DNA of 64,000 nt from RPQJ01 sp963793675. GTDB taxonomy: Bacteria > Pseudomonadota > Gammaproteobacteria > Steroidobacterales > Steroidobacteraceae. The notes below the pieces were generated by a model that saw only the letters and a program-made list of their open reading frames with translations, was not told the DNA's origin and did no database searches. The translations under genes were made by a program, and so were the position numbers. The stretch spans positions 682,001-746,000 of the forward strand of contig CAWCBA010000010.1 in assembly GCA_963793675.1 (NCBI GenBank), given 5' to 3'. Positions 1 to 9,572 of the stretch are shown in pieces (position 1 is the stretch's first letter; each line of letters begins with the position of its first letter).

Positions 1-928
1 GACCGTGTGGTCGGCGTCGGTTCGCTCGACGAGCTCAAGCAGGCCGCGGCCAAGGAACCCTACTCCGTGGACGACACGTTCGCGGACCAGGTGATCGTGC
101 CTGGCCTGATCGCACAACACGATCATCCGCTGCTCGCCGCGCTGACGATGACCTCGGAGATCATCGCGATCGAGGACTGGGTACTGCCGCAGGGAACGTC
201 CAGGGCCGCCAGGAGCCATGCGGAATACATCCAGCGACTGACCGAGGCGAACGCACGGCTCAAGGATCCGGACGCGGTGCTGCTGACCTGGGGCTATCAC
301 CAGTACTTTCACGGCCCGCTGAGTAAGGCCGAACTGGACGCGATCAGCACGACGCGCAGAACAGCGTCATCCGCGCATGGATCACCGCACGGTGATCGTG
401 CACTTCGCCGTCTCGACGCCGGACCAGGTTGCCCGGATCAAGCGGCTGGGCGCGATCGTCAGCGGCAACCCCTACTATCCAGTGGCGCTCGCCGACAACT
501 ACCGCGTCAACGGCCTCGATCCTGCGCGTGCCGACTCGATGGTCCGCATGGGCAACGTGCGCGGACCCGAGCAGCGCGTCAGCCGTCTCGGCGCACTCAA
601 GGCGGTCACGCTCGACGCGGCCTATTCGCTCCGGCTGGAGAAGGATGTGGGCAGCATCGTGCCGGGCAAGCTCGCCGACTTCACGGTCCTGGCGGACAAC
701 CCGGTGACCATCGATCCGATGAAGATCAAGGACATCAAGGTCTGGGGTACAGTCCAGGAGGGACGCGTGCTGCCGGTGCAGACTCGAACCGTGGCAACCG
801 CCAGCATCGACTCGGGTCGCAGCGAGTCCGCCGGCAATGCTGCAGCGGAACGGACTGCCGCGCTCGATGACTCGTTCTCGCAACTCGTCGGTGCGCACCT
901 GGTGGGAATCCTGAACCACGGCCACTGA
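1..928 (+). pseudogene. YtcJ-like amidohydrolase, internally deleted, 5' end outside window
   Basis: The first part reads as the N-terminal metal-binding region of an amidohydrolase-family-3 protein (VIVPGLIAQHDHP, the H-x-H-type site after the first beta strands). Near position 360 the reading frame changes, and from 377 the C-terminal part follows (LDAAYSLRLEKDVGSIVPGKLADFTVL, the typical end of YtcJ-like hydrolases). Together they give only about 300 residues, while the family is usually about 550, so roughly 250 central residues with the remaining metal ligands are missing. The start codon lies before the window. Either a real deletion or a collapsed assembly explains this; a working enzyme is unlikely. 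Substrate unknown. Confidence 0.7.
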
Positions 929-963
929 CTGGCCTGCAGCGCCGGGACAGGACCCGCGCGGGA

Positions 964-2638
964 TCATGCCCACAAGACGGACGCTTGCCCCGCGAACCAG
1001 TCCTCGACGTACGGCTCCACCGCGGCCTCGATGCGTCTGCGCTTGATCTTCATCGTCGGTGTCAGCAGGCCGTTCTCGATCGTCCACGGCTCACGCGCCA
1101 CCACCAGCAGGCGCAGCCGCTCGTGCGAGGCGAGGCTGGCGTTGACGTCGTCCAGCAGCCTGGCGAGTTCGGCCTCGACGCTGGAGCGCACCTCCGGTTC
1201 GACCGTGCGCGGGCGCAGGAACTCGTCCAGCACCACCACCGCGTAGGCGGCCGGTTGGCCGACGCCGGACACGATCGACAACTCGACCATCGGGTGCGCG
1301 TTGATCCGGTTCTCGATCGGCGCCGGCGCCACGTACTTGCCCTTGGCTGTCTTGAAGAGCTCCTTCTTGCGACCGGTCAACTTCAGCCGGCCTGCGGCGT
1401 CGTACTCGCCCAGGTCGCCGGTATGAAAGAAGCCGTCGGCCGTGAAGGCCTCGGCGTCGAGGTCGGGCTGCTTGTAGTAACCCATCATGGTGCCGGGCGA
1501 CTTGACCAGGATCTCGCCGTCCTCGGCCACGCGCACCTGCACCGCTTCGTTGGGATGGCCAACGTAGCCCGGCAGGTCTTCGCCGGGGCGCGTGCCGTGC
1601 GAGTAACCGAAGTCCTCGGTCATCGCATAACCTTCCAGCAGGTTCAGGCCCAGCTTGCGATACCAGGCCAGCAGTTCCGCCGGCAGGGGCGCCGAACCGC
1701 TGCCGGCTGCCACCACGTGCTCGAGCCCGAGGCCGGTGAGAACCTTCTTGCCCACCGCTGCCGCCGTCGCCGGGTTGTCCAGCATGGCGTCGAGCTGGGC
1801 GGCCGGCATCTGCGAGAGCACCGCCTGCTGGAACTTGGCCCACAGCCGCGGCACTGAAATGAAGAGGGTCGGCCTGGCGCGGCGCATGTCGTCCATGAAG
1901 GTCGCCAGCGACTCGTTGAAGAATACCTGCGGCGTGCCGCGCACGAACGCGAAGCACTCGACCCAGGCGCGTTCGTAGCAATGCGCCAGCGGCAGGTAGG
2001 ACAGCGCTGCGGCATCCGGGACCATCGCGGTCGACCTGCCGTTTGACGATGTACTCGGCTGCGGCGGTGATGCTGCCGAAGCTCTGCATCACGCCCTTGG
2101 GCTGGCCAGTCGAGCCCGAGGTGTAGAGCAACAGCGCCAGCTCGTCGGCGCCGCGCTGCGGCCGGCCCGGCAGCGGCGGCGTGCGCGCGACGATGTCGTC
2201 CCAGGTCTCGAAACCGGTCTCGGGTGCCAGCGGCAGCGCGATGCAAGGCAGCCCGGCCGGCACCGCGTCGCGCTGGTGATCCCAGGCGTCGAGCTTGCCG
2301 ACGAACAGCAGGCTGGCCTCGCTGTGGTCGAGCACGAAACGGATGTTGTCGGCAGTCTCGGTGGGGAAGATGGCCACGGTCACGTGACCGGCCATCCACG
2401 CCGCCAGATCGACCATGAAGAAATGCGCGCTGTTCTTCGCCAGCATCGCGATGCGCGAGCCCGGCGGCAGCCCCAGGCTCCTGAGATGCGCGGCCATGCG
2501 GCGCGACGAGTCGAGCACCTGGCCCCAGGTGTAATCGGCCACCTGGCCGCCGCCAAGCGGCTGGGTCAGGAACACGTGGTCGCGGTACGCGACCTCGTGA
2601 TCGTACACATGGTCCAGGATCAGTCGGCGCTGGCTCAC
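964..2638 (-). CDS. Long-chain acyl-CoA synthetase (AMP-binding), one frameshift
   Basis: ATP-dependent ligase that would activate fatty acids to acyl-CoA for beta-oxidation or lipid synthesis. The N-terminal half (start 2638, MSQRRLILDH) carries the AMP-binding loop YTSGSTGQPKG. The second half, in another frame from about 2030, has LSYLPLAH, GYAMTEDFG, the HTGDLG motif and LTGRKKELFKTAKGKY with the C-terminal hinge. Joined length is about 557 residues, normal for long AMP-forming ligases resembling the FadD15 type. The break near 2030 is one base and removes no conserved residues, so the gene may be intact in the organism. It faces its downstream neighbours and does not seem part of a larger operon. 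Confidence 0.85.
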
Positions 2639-2675
2639 GCGACCATTGCCAGCGCCCGGGCGCGTGCGAGCACTG

Positions 2676-3560
2676 CTAGTGACCGAACAAGCCGCGCAGC
2701 TTGTCCACGGTCTCCTTCGTCTTCTTCACGGCATCCGTCGGCGCCGGCGCGGGCTCGGCCGTCGACGTTGCGGCGGGTGAGGTCGTGCTCGCGGACGATG
2801 GTGCGGACGGGGATGCCGCCGGTGCAGCCGCCGCCGCGGCCTGTGGCGGCGCCGTGGTCAGCCAGTACTGGATCTGCGTGACCGGCGGCGTGACGCTCAC
2901 TTCGTTGAGGTCGACCTGCACGCCGCGCTTCGAGGTCGAGCGGACGTCCAGGTCGAATGCGTCCCGGACCTTTGCATACGGTTCGTTGGCGACGAAGCAC
3001 CACACCTGCCGCCACTTCGGGTTGCCCTTGGCCTCGCTGCTCTTTGCGGCCGAGCACTCCTTGTCGTAGGTCGCGCCGGGATAGAGCGGGGCGATCAACT
3101 CTGCCGCGGGCGGCGGGCTGTCGGGGAAGCTGTCGTAGTACGCCATTCCGGACCGGCTGGTCCAGTACGTGATCATCGTGACGTTACTGATCTTGACGAT
3201 TCCGTCGGCGACCACGTCGTCCTCGCTGACGATTACGGAGACGCCGCCGTTGTGCGGCTTGCCCGCGCCCTTGACGAAGGCCTGCACCTTGTCGATGGGG
3301 TCGCGCGTGTAGAAGCAGTAGACCGCCGCGTCGGGCAGCCGGGGAGCCGTGTGCTCGGCCGAACAGTCCGCGTCGAAGGTTGCGCCCGGGTAGGGCTGCG
3401 CCGCGTAATCCGCCGGCTTGGGCGGCGACTTGGCGAGCTTCGCGCGCAGCGCGCGGACCTCCTCCGGCGAGGCCACGTTGTCGGCAGGCGCTGGCGGCGC
3501 CACGACGACAACAGCCAGGGCGGCCAGCATCCATCGCATCCATCGACGCTTCGCGCTCAT
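2676..3560 (-). CDS. Secreted protein with two Cys-containing repeats, unknown function
   Basis: Start at 3560 is chosen because a GGGGAGAG ribosome site lies just upstream and the product begins with a signal peptide (MSAKRRWMRWMLAALAVVVV, cleavage likely after PAPA). The 294-residue protein contains two related blocks, each with a Pro-Gly-Ala-Thr-(Phe/Tyr)-Asp core followed by a Cys (PYPGATFDADCS and LYPGATYDKECS) and a second Cys about 25 residues later (VYCFY and VWCFV), suggesting a disulfide-bonded duplicated fold in the periplasm. The C-terminus is Ala/Pro/Thr-rich low-complexity sequence. I do not recognise a family. Confidence 0.65.
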   Translation of the reverse strand: MSAKRRWMRWMLAALAVVVVAPPAPADNVASPEEVRALRAKLAKSPPKPADYAAQPYPGATFDADCSAEHTAPRLPDAAVYCFYTRDPIDKVQAFVKGAGKPHNGGVSVIVSEDDVVADGIVKISNVTMITYWTSRSGMAYYDSFPDSPPPAAELIAPLYPGATYDKECSAAKSSEAKGNPKWRQVWCFVANEPYAKVRDAFDLDVRSTSKRGVQVDLNEVSVTPPVTQIQYWLTTAPPQAAAAAAPAASPSAPSSASTTSPAATSTAEPAPAPTDAVKKTKETVDKLRGLFGH

Positions 3561-3685
3561 TGCGACTCTCCCCTTTCGCTCGCGCCAGCGTGGAACCAGG
3601 GGTCGTGGTCCCGCTCGCGCATGACCGTGCCGAAATGCCGCGCATAGCATACCAATGCGCGGTCTGCGGCGACATTCCCGGGGGG

Positions 3686-4039
3686 CTAGCGGCGGATCGC
3701 GGCGAGCTCGTCAGTGTCGAACCACAGCCCTCCGCACTGGGGGCATTCGTCGATATCGACCGGTGCCGTCGACGAGAACGGGCGACGCATCATGACGACA
3801 TCGGGGTGGTGCGGGCAGCGCAGTCGCAGCGAGTGGTCGAGGAGCGTCGGGGGAAACTGGCTCAGGTGGGCAACCAGTGCGTCGCCGAAGGCGGCGTGGG
3901 GATGCGCGAAACGAGACAGTTCGAGACGATCGAGCCAGAGCCCGCCACAGTCTTCGCAGACGTCGGTGTCGACGCCGCCCACGCGCAGGCGGTGGAGGGG
4001 TTTCGCATCGCGCGGACATTTCAAGTCATGCCTGGTCAT
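3686..4039 (-). CDS. zf-TFIIB zinc-ribbon protein
   Basis: A 117-residue soluble protein with two zinc-ribbon modules of the zf-TFIIB type: CPRD at the N-terminus with CEDCGGLWLDRLEL, and CPHH with CPQCGGLWFDTDEL at the C-terminus. The Cys-x2-Cys-Gly-Gly-x-Trp-(Leu/Phe)-Asp signature is characteristic of this family, whose members are small and mostly uncharacterised. It lies 6 bases downstream of the tupA stop on the same strand, so it may be cotranscribed with the ABC transporter. No role in that transport can be inferred from sequence. Confidence 0.8.
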   Translation of the reverse strand: MTRHDLKCPRDAKPLHRLRVGGVDTDVCEDCGGLWLDRLELSRFAHPHAAFGDALVAHLSQFPPTLLDHSLRLRCPHHPDVVMMRRPFSSTAPVDIDECPQCGGLWFDTDELAAIRR

Positions 4040-4045
4040 GGCAGG

Positions 4046-4903
4046 TCAGTCCCTGGCGGGCGCACTTTCGACGCGGGCGTTGGGAAAGAAAGCCTGCTCG
4101 CCGTTGATGCGGAACGCCGCAATTGCTGCCTGACCGGGCGGCGACACCAGCCAGTCGATGAACAGCTGGCCTTCGGCGCGCTTCACCTGCGGGTGCCGCG
4201 CGGGATTCACGAGCATCACGCCATACTGGTTGAAGAGGCGCTTGTCGCCCTCGACCATGATCGCGAGATTGCCGGGGTTCTTGAACGCCAGCCACGTGCC
4301 ACGATCCGACAGCAGGTAGGCGTCCATCGCGGACGCGGTGTTGAGCGTCGCGCCCATGCCGGCACCCGTCTCGCGGTACCAGGGTCCCTTGCTCGCCGCG
4401 ATGTCGATGCCGGCATCGGCCCACAGTCGCAGTTCCGCCGCGTGGGTTCCGCTGCGATCGCCACGCGACACGAACGGCGCCTGCGCGGCAAGGATTGCCT
4501 TCAGTGCCGCGGTAATGTCCCGCCCACCCGCGATGCGTGCAGGATCGGCCTTCGGCCCGACCAGCGCGAAATCGTTGTACATGACATCGCGTCGGTCGAT
4601 GCCGGACCCCTCGGCTGCGAACTGCTCCTCGGCCTGCCGGTCATGAACGAAAACGACGTCGGCATCGCCGCGCCGGCCGACATCCAGCGCCTGTCCAGTG
4701 CCGAGCGCCACGACATGCACCGCGATCCCGGTCTGCTGCTGGAAGATCGGCAGGATGTAGCCAAACAGGCCGGAGTTCTCAGTGGAAGTCGTCGACGCCA
4801 CGGTGATGTAGCGTTCTGCTGCCGGCGCCGCGGCTGCGGGTCGACCAGACAGCGTCGCCACGGCAAGGATGGCCAGGGTCGCGACCGACATGCATCGTCT
4901 CAT
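4046..4903 (-). CDS. tupA: Tungstate/molybdate-type ABC transporter substrate-binding protein
   Basis: Periplasmic oxyanion-binding protein of a Tup-type importer. The start at 4903 overlaps the stop of the upstream ATPase gene as ATGA, indicating translational coupling. The 285-residue product has a signal peptide (MRRCMSVATLAILAVATL to about residue 27), then the family motif ITVASTTSTENSGLFGYILP, in which the TTST cluster contributes to anion binding. VFVHDRQAEE, VSRGDRSGTHAAEL and the C-terminal WLVSPPGQAAIAAFRINGE also match PBP-like TupA proteins. Tungstate is the usual ligand of this family; molybdate cannot be excluded. Confidence 0.88.
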   Translation of the reverse strand: MRRCMSVATLAILAVATLSGRPAAAAPAAERYITVASTTSTENSGLFGYILPIFQQQTGIAVHVVALGTGQALDVGRRGDADVVFVHDRQAEEQFAAEGSGIDRRDVMYNDFALVGPKADPARIAGGRDITAALKAILAAQAPFVSRGDRSGTHAAELRLWADAGIDIAASKGPWYRETGAGMGATLNTASAMDAYLLSDRGTWLAFKNPGNLAIMVEGDKRLFNQYGVMLVNPARHPQVKRAEGQLFIDWLVSPPGQAAIAAFRINGEQAFFPNARVESAPARD

Positions 4904-5627
4904 TGCCAAGGCAGTTCTCCATTGATAAAGGCCGCCGCTTCGGCAGAGGCGGGGGAATGCAGGAACTTTCCGACCGACGCGTGTTCGACGACGCGGCCGC
5001 CGGAAAGGAATACGACCTCGTCGCCGAGCCGGTGTGCCTGGCCGAGGTTGTGTGTGATGAGGACGATCTTGGTGCCGGCCTCGTGCACGGCCTGGATCAC
5101 CGATTCGATGGCCTGGGTGGCGGACGGATCGAGGTTGGCCGTCGGCTCGTCCAGCAGCAGCAGTTCCGGCCGCAGGGCCCAGGCGCGGGCGAGGGCGAGG
5201 CGCTGCTGTTCGCCCCCGACAGCACGCGCGCAGGTTGCGCGGCGAGGTGCGCGAGTCCCACGCGATCGAGAGCCTCCCCGGCGGCGTGGAGCCTGGCCGC
5301 GCGCGGCACACCGGCCAGCATGAGTCCGTAGGCGACGTTGGCCAGCGCGGAGCGACGCAACATCACCGGACGTTGAAAGACCATCGCGTGGCGTCGTCGC
5401 CCGTCGATCGATTCCGGCCCGTTGAACCGCACCTGTCCCGAGGTCGGCTGGAGCAGGCCGTGGCACAGGCGCAGCAGCACGCTCTTGCCGGCGCCGTTCG
5501 GCCCGAGCAGGACGGTGCGCGGCCCGGCGTCGATGGTCAGGCTGACCCGATCGACCAGTTGCTTGCCGCCCGCCGCGTAGCTGACGTCGTTGAGGCACAG
5601 CGGGAGCAGTGGCGCCACGTCGACCAT
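4900..5627 (-). CDS. tupC: Tungstate-type ABC transporter ATPase, one frameshift
   Basis: Cytoplasmic ATPase energising the importer encoded with the adjacent permease and binding protein. Walker A is LGPNGAGKS, the Q-loop region is MVFQRPVMLR, Walker B is LLLLDEPTANLD and the switch histidine is in LITHN. The reading frame breaks inside the ABC signature near 5216: the sequence reads LSGAN in one frame and continues GEQQRLALARA in the other. One extra C in the five-base C run (plus strand) restores LSGGEQQRLALARA. This looks like a homopolymer deletion. It starts 8 bases after the permease stop and ends in an ATGA overlap with the binding-protein gene. Confidence 0.85.
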
Positions 5628-5635
5628 CCTGCGCG

Positions 5636-6307
5636 CTACCCGTAGCGCCGCACGGACGCTTCCCTCAACAGGAAGGCAGCGGCGTTCACCGCGACGACAA
5701 TGCCGATCAGGATGGCGCCCAGTCCCAGGGCCAGCGGCAGGTCGCCCTTGCTGGTCTCGAGCGCGATCGCGGTCGTCATCACACGTGTCACGCCGTCGAT
5801 GTTACCGCCGACGATCATCACCGCGCCGACTTCGGCCGCCGCGCGGCCAAAGCCCGCCAGCACCGTGGTCACGAGCGAGAAGCGTATGTCCCAGAGCAGC
5901 GTCGCCGCGGAGCGCAGCGGCCCGGCGCCGAGCGAGTGCAGCAGGTCCGCGTAGTCGACCCAGGCGTCTTCCGCGGCCTGGCGCGTCAGTGCGATCACGA
6001 TCGGCAGGACCAGGAGACTCTGTGCGATGACCATGGCCGATGGCGTGAACAGCAGGCCGAACTCACCCAGCGGCCCGGCGCGCGAGAGGAGCAGGTACAC
6101 GACCAGGCCCACGACCACCGGCGGCAGGCCCATCAGTGCGTTGGTCGCCACGACCAGAGGCCGGCGGCCAGGAAAACGGCTGACCGCGAGCGCGGCCCCG
6201 AGCGGCAGGCCCACCACGGATGCGATGCACACGGCCGAGAGGCTGACCTCAAGGCTCAGGAGGACGATGCCCAGCAGGTGCGGGTCACCGCCGGCAATGA
6301 GGCTCAT
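5636..6307 (-). CDS. tupB: Tungstate-type ABC transporter permease
   Basis: Inner-membrane permease of the Tup importer, with about five to six hydrophobic segments and the binding-protein-dependent transport loop GFGRAAAEVGAVMIVGGNI (EAA-type motif contacting the ATPase). The start at 6307 (MSLIAGGDPHLLGIVLLSLEVS) gives 223 residues and fits the family; the open frame extends upstream to 6403, but the extra residues do not resemble a permease N-terminus. First gene of the minus-strand tupB-tupC-tupA operon. The promoter should lie in the divergent interval before the DUF302 gene at 6520. Confidence 0.85.
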   Translation of the reverse strand: MSLIAGGDPHLLGIVLLSLEVSLSAVCIASVVGLPLGAALAVSRFPGRRPLVVATNALMGLPPVVVGLVVYLLLSRAGPLGEFGLLFTPSAMVIAQSLLVLPIVIALTRQAAEDAWVDYADLLHSLGAGPLRSAATLLWDIRFSLVTTVLAGFGRAAAEVGAVMIVGGNIDGVTRVMTTAIALETSKGDLPLALGLGAILIGIVVAVNAAAFLLREASVRRYG

Positions 6308-6519
6308 CGCGGCGCGGCTCGCGGCGCTGAAGTCATTCAATCCGCTGCGCTCCTGAGCTGGCAAATGCCGGGGTGCGAAAATATGCACGACTCGAAACGG
6401 CAACGCGAGTTGTTTTGTTCGTTCCGCGGGACCGGGGGGGCGGGTCGCGGTGGAAAGCGTCGATGGCCCGCACCGCGCTTTGGAGGATGATGGGAGAATG
6501 TTCTGCAGAGGAGCGTGCG

Positions 6520-6903
6520 ATGCGATATGTCGTCAACAGCCAGAAGAGCGTCGATCAGGCCGTGGCGGATCTGGAGGTGGCCGTGCGCCAGAACGGATTT
6601 GGGATACTCCACCAGTACGACCTGAAGAAGACCCTGGCCGGCAAGGGCGTTGACCTGCCGCAGGAGTGCCGGATCCTCGACGTCTGCAACCCGACGCAAG
6701 CGGCGCGCGTGCTGACCGAGGACATGGGAATGAACGTCGCACTTCCGTGTCGCATCTCGGTCTACGAGGACGGCGGGCAGACCTGCATCGGCATGGTGAA
6801 GCCTACGGCCATGCTCGCGAGCCTGTCGAACTCGCAGGAACTGAAACGCGTGGCCGCGGACGTCGAGCTGGCAATCACTCGAATGATTGACGCGGCGAGG
6901 TAA
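6520..6903 (+). CDS. DUF302 family protein
   Basis: A 127-residue protein of the DUF302/COG3439 family, recognised from the N-terminal pattern (SVDQAVADLEVAVRQNGFGIL), the LAGKGVDL segment, the conserved CNPTQAARVLTEDM and the ALPCRISVYEDGG block. Family members are small soluble proteins of unknown function that often bind small molecules or metals. The start at 6520 is supported by GAGGAG 7 bases upstream. It is divergent from the tup operon and convergent with the antitoxin-like gene at 6913. No signal peptide is visible. Confidence 0.85.
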   Translation: MRYVVNSQKSVDQAVADLEVAVRQNGFGILHQYDLKKTLAGKGVDLPQECRILDVCNPTQAARVLTEDMGMNVALPCRISVYEDGGQTCIGMVKPTAMLASLSNSQELKRVAADVELAITRMIDAAR

Positions 6904-6912
6904 TCTGCGGAT

Positions 6913-7203
6913 CTATCCCGCCCGTTTTGCCGGTGCCGCTCGCATCTCGAACGTGTATCCCAAGGCAGACGCGACTCCGACGATCGTCGTAAAGGCGGGG
7001 TTGCCGCTGTCGCTCAGTGCCTTGTAGAGGCTCTCGCGACCCAGGCCACATCGTTTCGCCACTCGCGACATGCCCCGGGCGCGTGCCACCGTTCCGAGGG
7101 CCGTCACCATGGCCTGTGCATCCCCTTCAGCGAGCGCGGCATTGAGGTACGCCACTGTGCAGCTGCGTTCAAGGAAGTCCGCCGTGCAGCTCGGGATCGA
7201 CAC
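6913..7203 (-). CDS. Orphan addiction-module antidote protein (HI1420-like)
   Basis: DNA-binding antitoxin-like protein: the motif AYLNAALAEGDAQAMVTALG followed by a helix-turn-helix (MSRVAKRCGLGRESLYKALS) and GNPAFTTIVGVASALGY is the signature of the HI1420-type antidote family. A GTG at 7203 gives 96 residues, the usual size; a longer frame to 7284 lies inside the transporter gene. No partner RelE-like toxin (HI1419 type) is adjacent, so it appears to be an orphan. Its 5' end overlaps the end of the MFS gene by 35 bases, which suggests that the transporter terminus was replaced or extended. Confidence 0.75.
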   Translation of the reverse strand: MSIPSCTADFLERSCTVAYLNAALAEGDAQAMVTALGTVARARGMSRVAKRCGLGRESLYKALSDSGNPAFTTIVGVASALGYTFEMRAAPAKRAG

Positions 7204-8878
7204 TCCTGTCGCCAGTGCCCGCCGCGCTCCGCCCCTGCTCGGGCGCCGCGCGAATCGGTTCCGCGCCGGTCGGGCGTCCAACAAACCGGCGCACGTGGCC
7301 GTGCTCGCCGACGATCAGGGGACCGATGCGTTGGCGGATTGCGTAATCGGATTCCGTCGGTCGGGTCCGCCAGCGCAGGTAGTCGGTCCACGTCGGGTTC
7401 TCGAAGCGTTCGATCCATAGATCTGTTGCGTCGACGTCCTGGCACACCGACCAGCCGCGCGCGCCGTCGCGACGCCGGACCCGGCCCAGCTGGTTGATCA
7501 CCGAGACGAACTCCGTCGCATGTTGCGGGAGGACGCGGTATTCGATCGTCACGACGATGGGCCCCGATGCCGGGTGAATCGGAACGCTGGGTGGGTTCAG
7601 CTCGGCCCTGGCCCGGGGGTCCAGCGAACCCAGGGGGGCCACCGAGACCGGTAGCCAGCGCGCAGCGGCGAGCGAGATCAGCGCGGCCAGCCCGGCCAGC
7701 GTGAGCGACTCACGCACGCCCTGTGCATTGGCAATCTGTCCCCAGAACCAGCTGCCGAGCGCTATTCCCGCAAATGCGATGGTCTGGTACGTCGCCAGCA
7801 TGCGTCCGGTCACCCAGCGCGGCGAGGAAAGCTGCACGGCAATGTTGAAATTGGCGAAGCCCAGGGTCCACACGGACCCGGCGAGCACGTGAGCGAGCAG
7901 CGTGAGCATCGTCCAGCGACTTTGACCGATCGCGATCATCGCGACACAAGCCAACGCGGACAGTGCCCGGAGCTGCGCATCGCTGGTGAATCGGCCGCGT
8001 AGGCCGGCACTGGCCAGCGCACCGAGCATGGCGCCGATCCCGAAGCTGCCCAGCAGGATGCCGTAGGTCAGGGCGTCGCCATGGAGGAGATCGCGCGCGA
8101 CGATCGGCATCAGTGCGGTGACCGCTGCAACGGGGATCGACTGCAGGGCGCAACGCGCCAGGATTGCAAGCACATGGGGCGAGAGGCCGACGTAGCGCAA
8201 GCCGCCGCCGATGGCGGAGGCCAGCGGCTCGCGCGGAAGTTCGCTCGGCACGCGGTGCGGCTGCCACCAGAGCAGCGTCGCGATGATGCCGAGATACGAG
8301 ACGGCATTGGCGATGAACGCGACGGCGGCTCCGGCCGCGGCGACGATCGCACCGCCGATCGCCGGACCGAGGCTGCGCGCCAGATTGAAACCGACGGCAT
8401 TGGCCATGACGGCCGGTGCAATCTGGGCGCGCGGTACGAGATCGCTGATCGATGCCTGCCAGGCGGGCGCCATGACAGCCGAGCCGCAGCCGACCAGGAA
8501 CGTGAGCAGGAGCAGCACCGTCGGCGTGATGGCGCCTGCCAGCGTGACCGCTGCCAGCACGATCGAAGCCGTCAGCGTGAAGAACTGCGAGGCCAGCATG
8601 ATCATCCGGCGATCGCGCGTGTCTGCGAGGGCACCGGCTATCAGCGAGAGAAAGAAGAAGGGGAGCGCCCCAGCCGTCTGCACCAGTGCGACCTTGTCGG
8701 CCGACGGTGCGATCGTCGTCATCAGCCACGAGGCGCCGACCGTCTGGATCATGCCGCCGAACGAGGAGACGAGCGAGCCGCACCAGAACAGCGCGAACGC
8801 GCGGTGCTGGAACGGGGCGAGCGTGGCACGGCGCCAACGCTCGAAGTAAGAGCCATTTTCCTCAGCCGGGTCGGACAT
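7169..8878 (-). CDS. MFS exporter of the EntS/MFS_3 type with C-terminal ABM-like domain
   Basis: Inner-membrane major-facilitator exporter, 569 residues. The first about 410 residues hold 12 hydrophobic segments with the MFS loop GALADTRDRR after TM2, as in the enterobactin-exporter-like MFS_3 family. From about residue 435 (IVVTIEYRVLPQHATEFVSVINQL) the soluble tail resembles an antibiotic-biosynthesis-monooxygenase-like domain, which is common in this family. The last about 30 residues overlap the antitoxin gene and look unlike homologues. The start is at 8878 (MSDPAEENGSYFERWRRA). Substrate unknown. Confidence 0.85.
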   Translation of the reverse strand: MSDPAEENGSYFERWRRATLAPFQHRAFALFWCGSLVSSFGGMIQTVGASWLMTTIAPSADKVALVQTAGALPFFFLSLIAGALADTRDRRMIMLASQFFTLTASIVLAAVTLAGAITPTVLLLLTFLVGCGSAVMAPAWQASISDLVPRAQIAPAVMANAVGFNLARSLGPAIGGAIVAAAGAAVAFIANAVSYLGIIATLLWWQPHRVPSELPREPLASAIGGGLRYVGLSPHVLAILARCALQSIPVAAVTALMPIVARDLLHGDALTYGILLGSFGIGAMLGALASAGLRGRFTSDAQLRALSALACVAMIAIGQSRWTMLTLLAHVLAGSVWTLGFANFNIAVQLSSPRWVTGRMLATYQTIAFAGIALGSWFWGQIANAQGVRESLTLAGLAALISLAAARWLPVSVAPLGSLDPRARAELNPPSVPIHPASGPIVVTIEYRVLPQHATEFVSVINQLGRVRRRDGARGWSVCQDVDATDLWIERFENPTWTDYLRWRTRPTESDYAIRQRIGPLIVGEHGHVRRFVGRPTGAEPIRAAPEQGRSAAGTGDRSVDPELHGGLP

Positions 8879-9065
8879 CGAGAACTGCCATGTTCAAGGA
8901 CTGATCATGAGTCGCCTGCCGCAGGCGGCCACCGCCGGGTGCGGTCATCGCGGGCGAACAAGCGTTTATATCGTATCGGTGGTCGATGGACACGCGCAGG
9001 TACGTCGCAAGGCTCCGATGCGCCCTTCGGGTCCGGCTCTCGCTACCGCTCGAGCGTTCGCGCCG

Positions 9066-9088
9066 ACGACGAGACATTCAGTCTCGTC
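9066..9088 (-). terminator. Hairpin, possible terminator
   Basis: CGACGAGAC, loop ATTCA, GTCTCGTCG: a perfect 9-bp stem overlapping the end of the minus-strand peptide remnant. No strong U tract follows. Confidence 0.4.
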
Positions 9089-9348
9089 GTGTCAGCACCT
9101 CGCTCACCCAGGTCTTGGCCTTCTTACCGTTACCCGCGTCGTATTCGTCGACGGTACCCTTGAAGCGGTGAGTGCGCGGCTGAGACTGGCCCGACGCTTT
9201 GATGCGATGGGCAATCAGTCACACCTCATGCTCGACAGGAGAGCGGGACCACAGGGATCGTGGTCCGGTCAGCGAGTCAACGTGTACGAATGGCCGGAAG
9301 GCCGCTCGAGATTCGCATAGCGCCGGGTGGGCGGGTTCTGGGATAAGA

Positions 9349-9366
9349 AGGGGCCTTGCGGCCCCT
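9349..9366. terminator. Hairpin, possible terminator
   Basis: AGGGGCC, loop TTGC, GGCCCCT: a perfect 7-bp GC stem in an interval without genes. Followed only by TCGATTCT, so a weak terminator candidate. Confidence 0.4.
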
Positions 9367-9572
9367 CGATTCTGTAACGCTACGATGCGGAGCTGCTCTG
9401 CCCGGCGGTGTCCGTGCCGCCGGGGCGCTCCTCCAAGTCTGCGAGTCGGGTTGGCGACGCCCGCATCTTACCTGACAGCAGGGCGCGCCGGCGTTGGTCG
9501 TGCGCGTCAGCGGCTGCGACGTTGATTGCGGCACGTGGGGCCGTTGCCACTCGCATTGCGAGTGTGGTCGAT

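Larger units (their letters stand above)
8879..9572. other. Non-coding or decayed interval with hairpins
   Basis: No convincing full gene. On the minus strand, 9077-9217 encodes about 45 residues ending KGTVDEYDAGNGKKAKTWV..., with no standard start codon. It reads like the C-terminus of a small protein whose beginning is lost. Just past its stop is a perfect 9-bp inverted repeat (9066-9074 with 9080-9088, loop ATTCA), and a second hairpin lies at 9349-9366. Confidence 0.4.
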
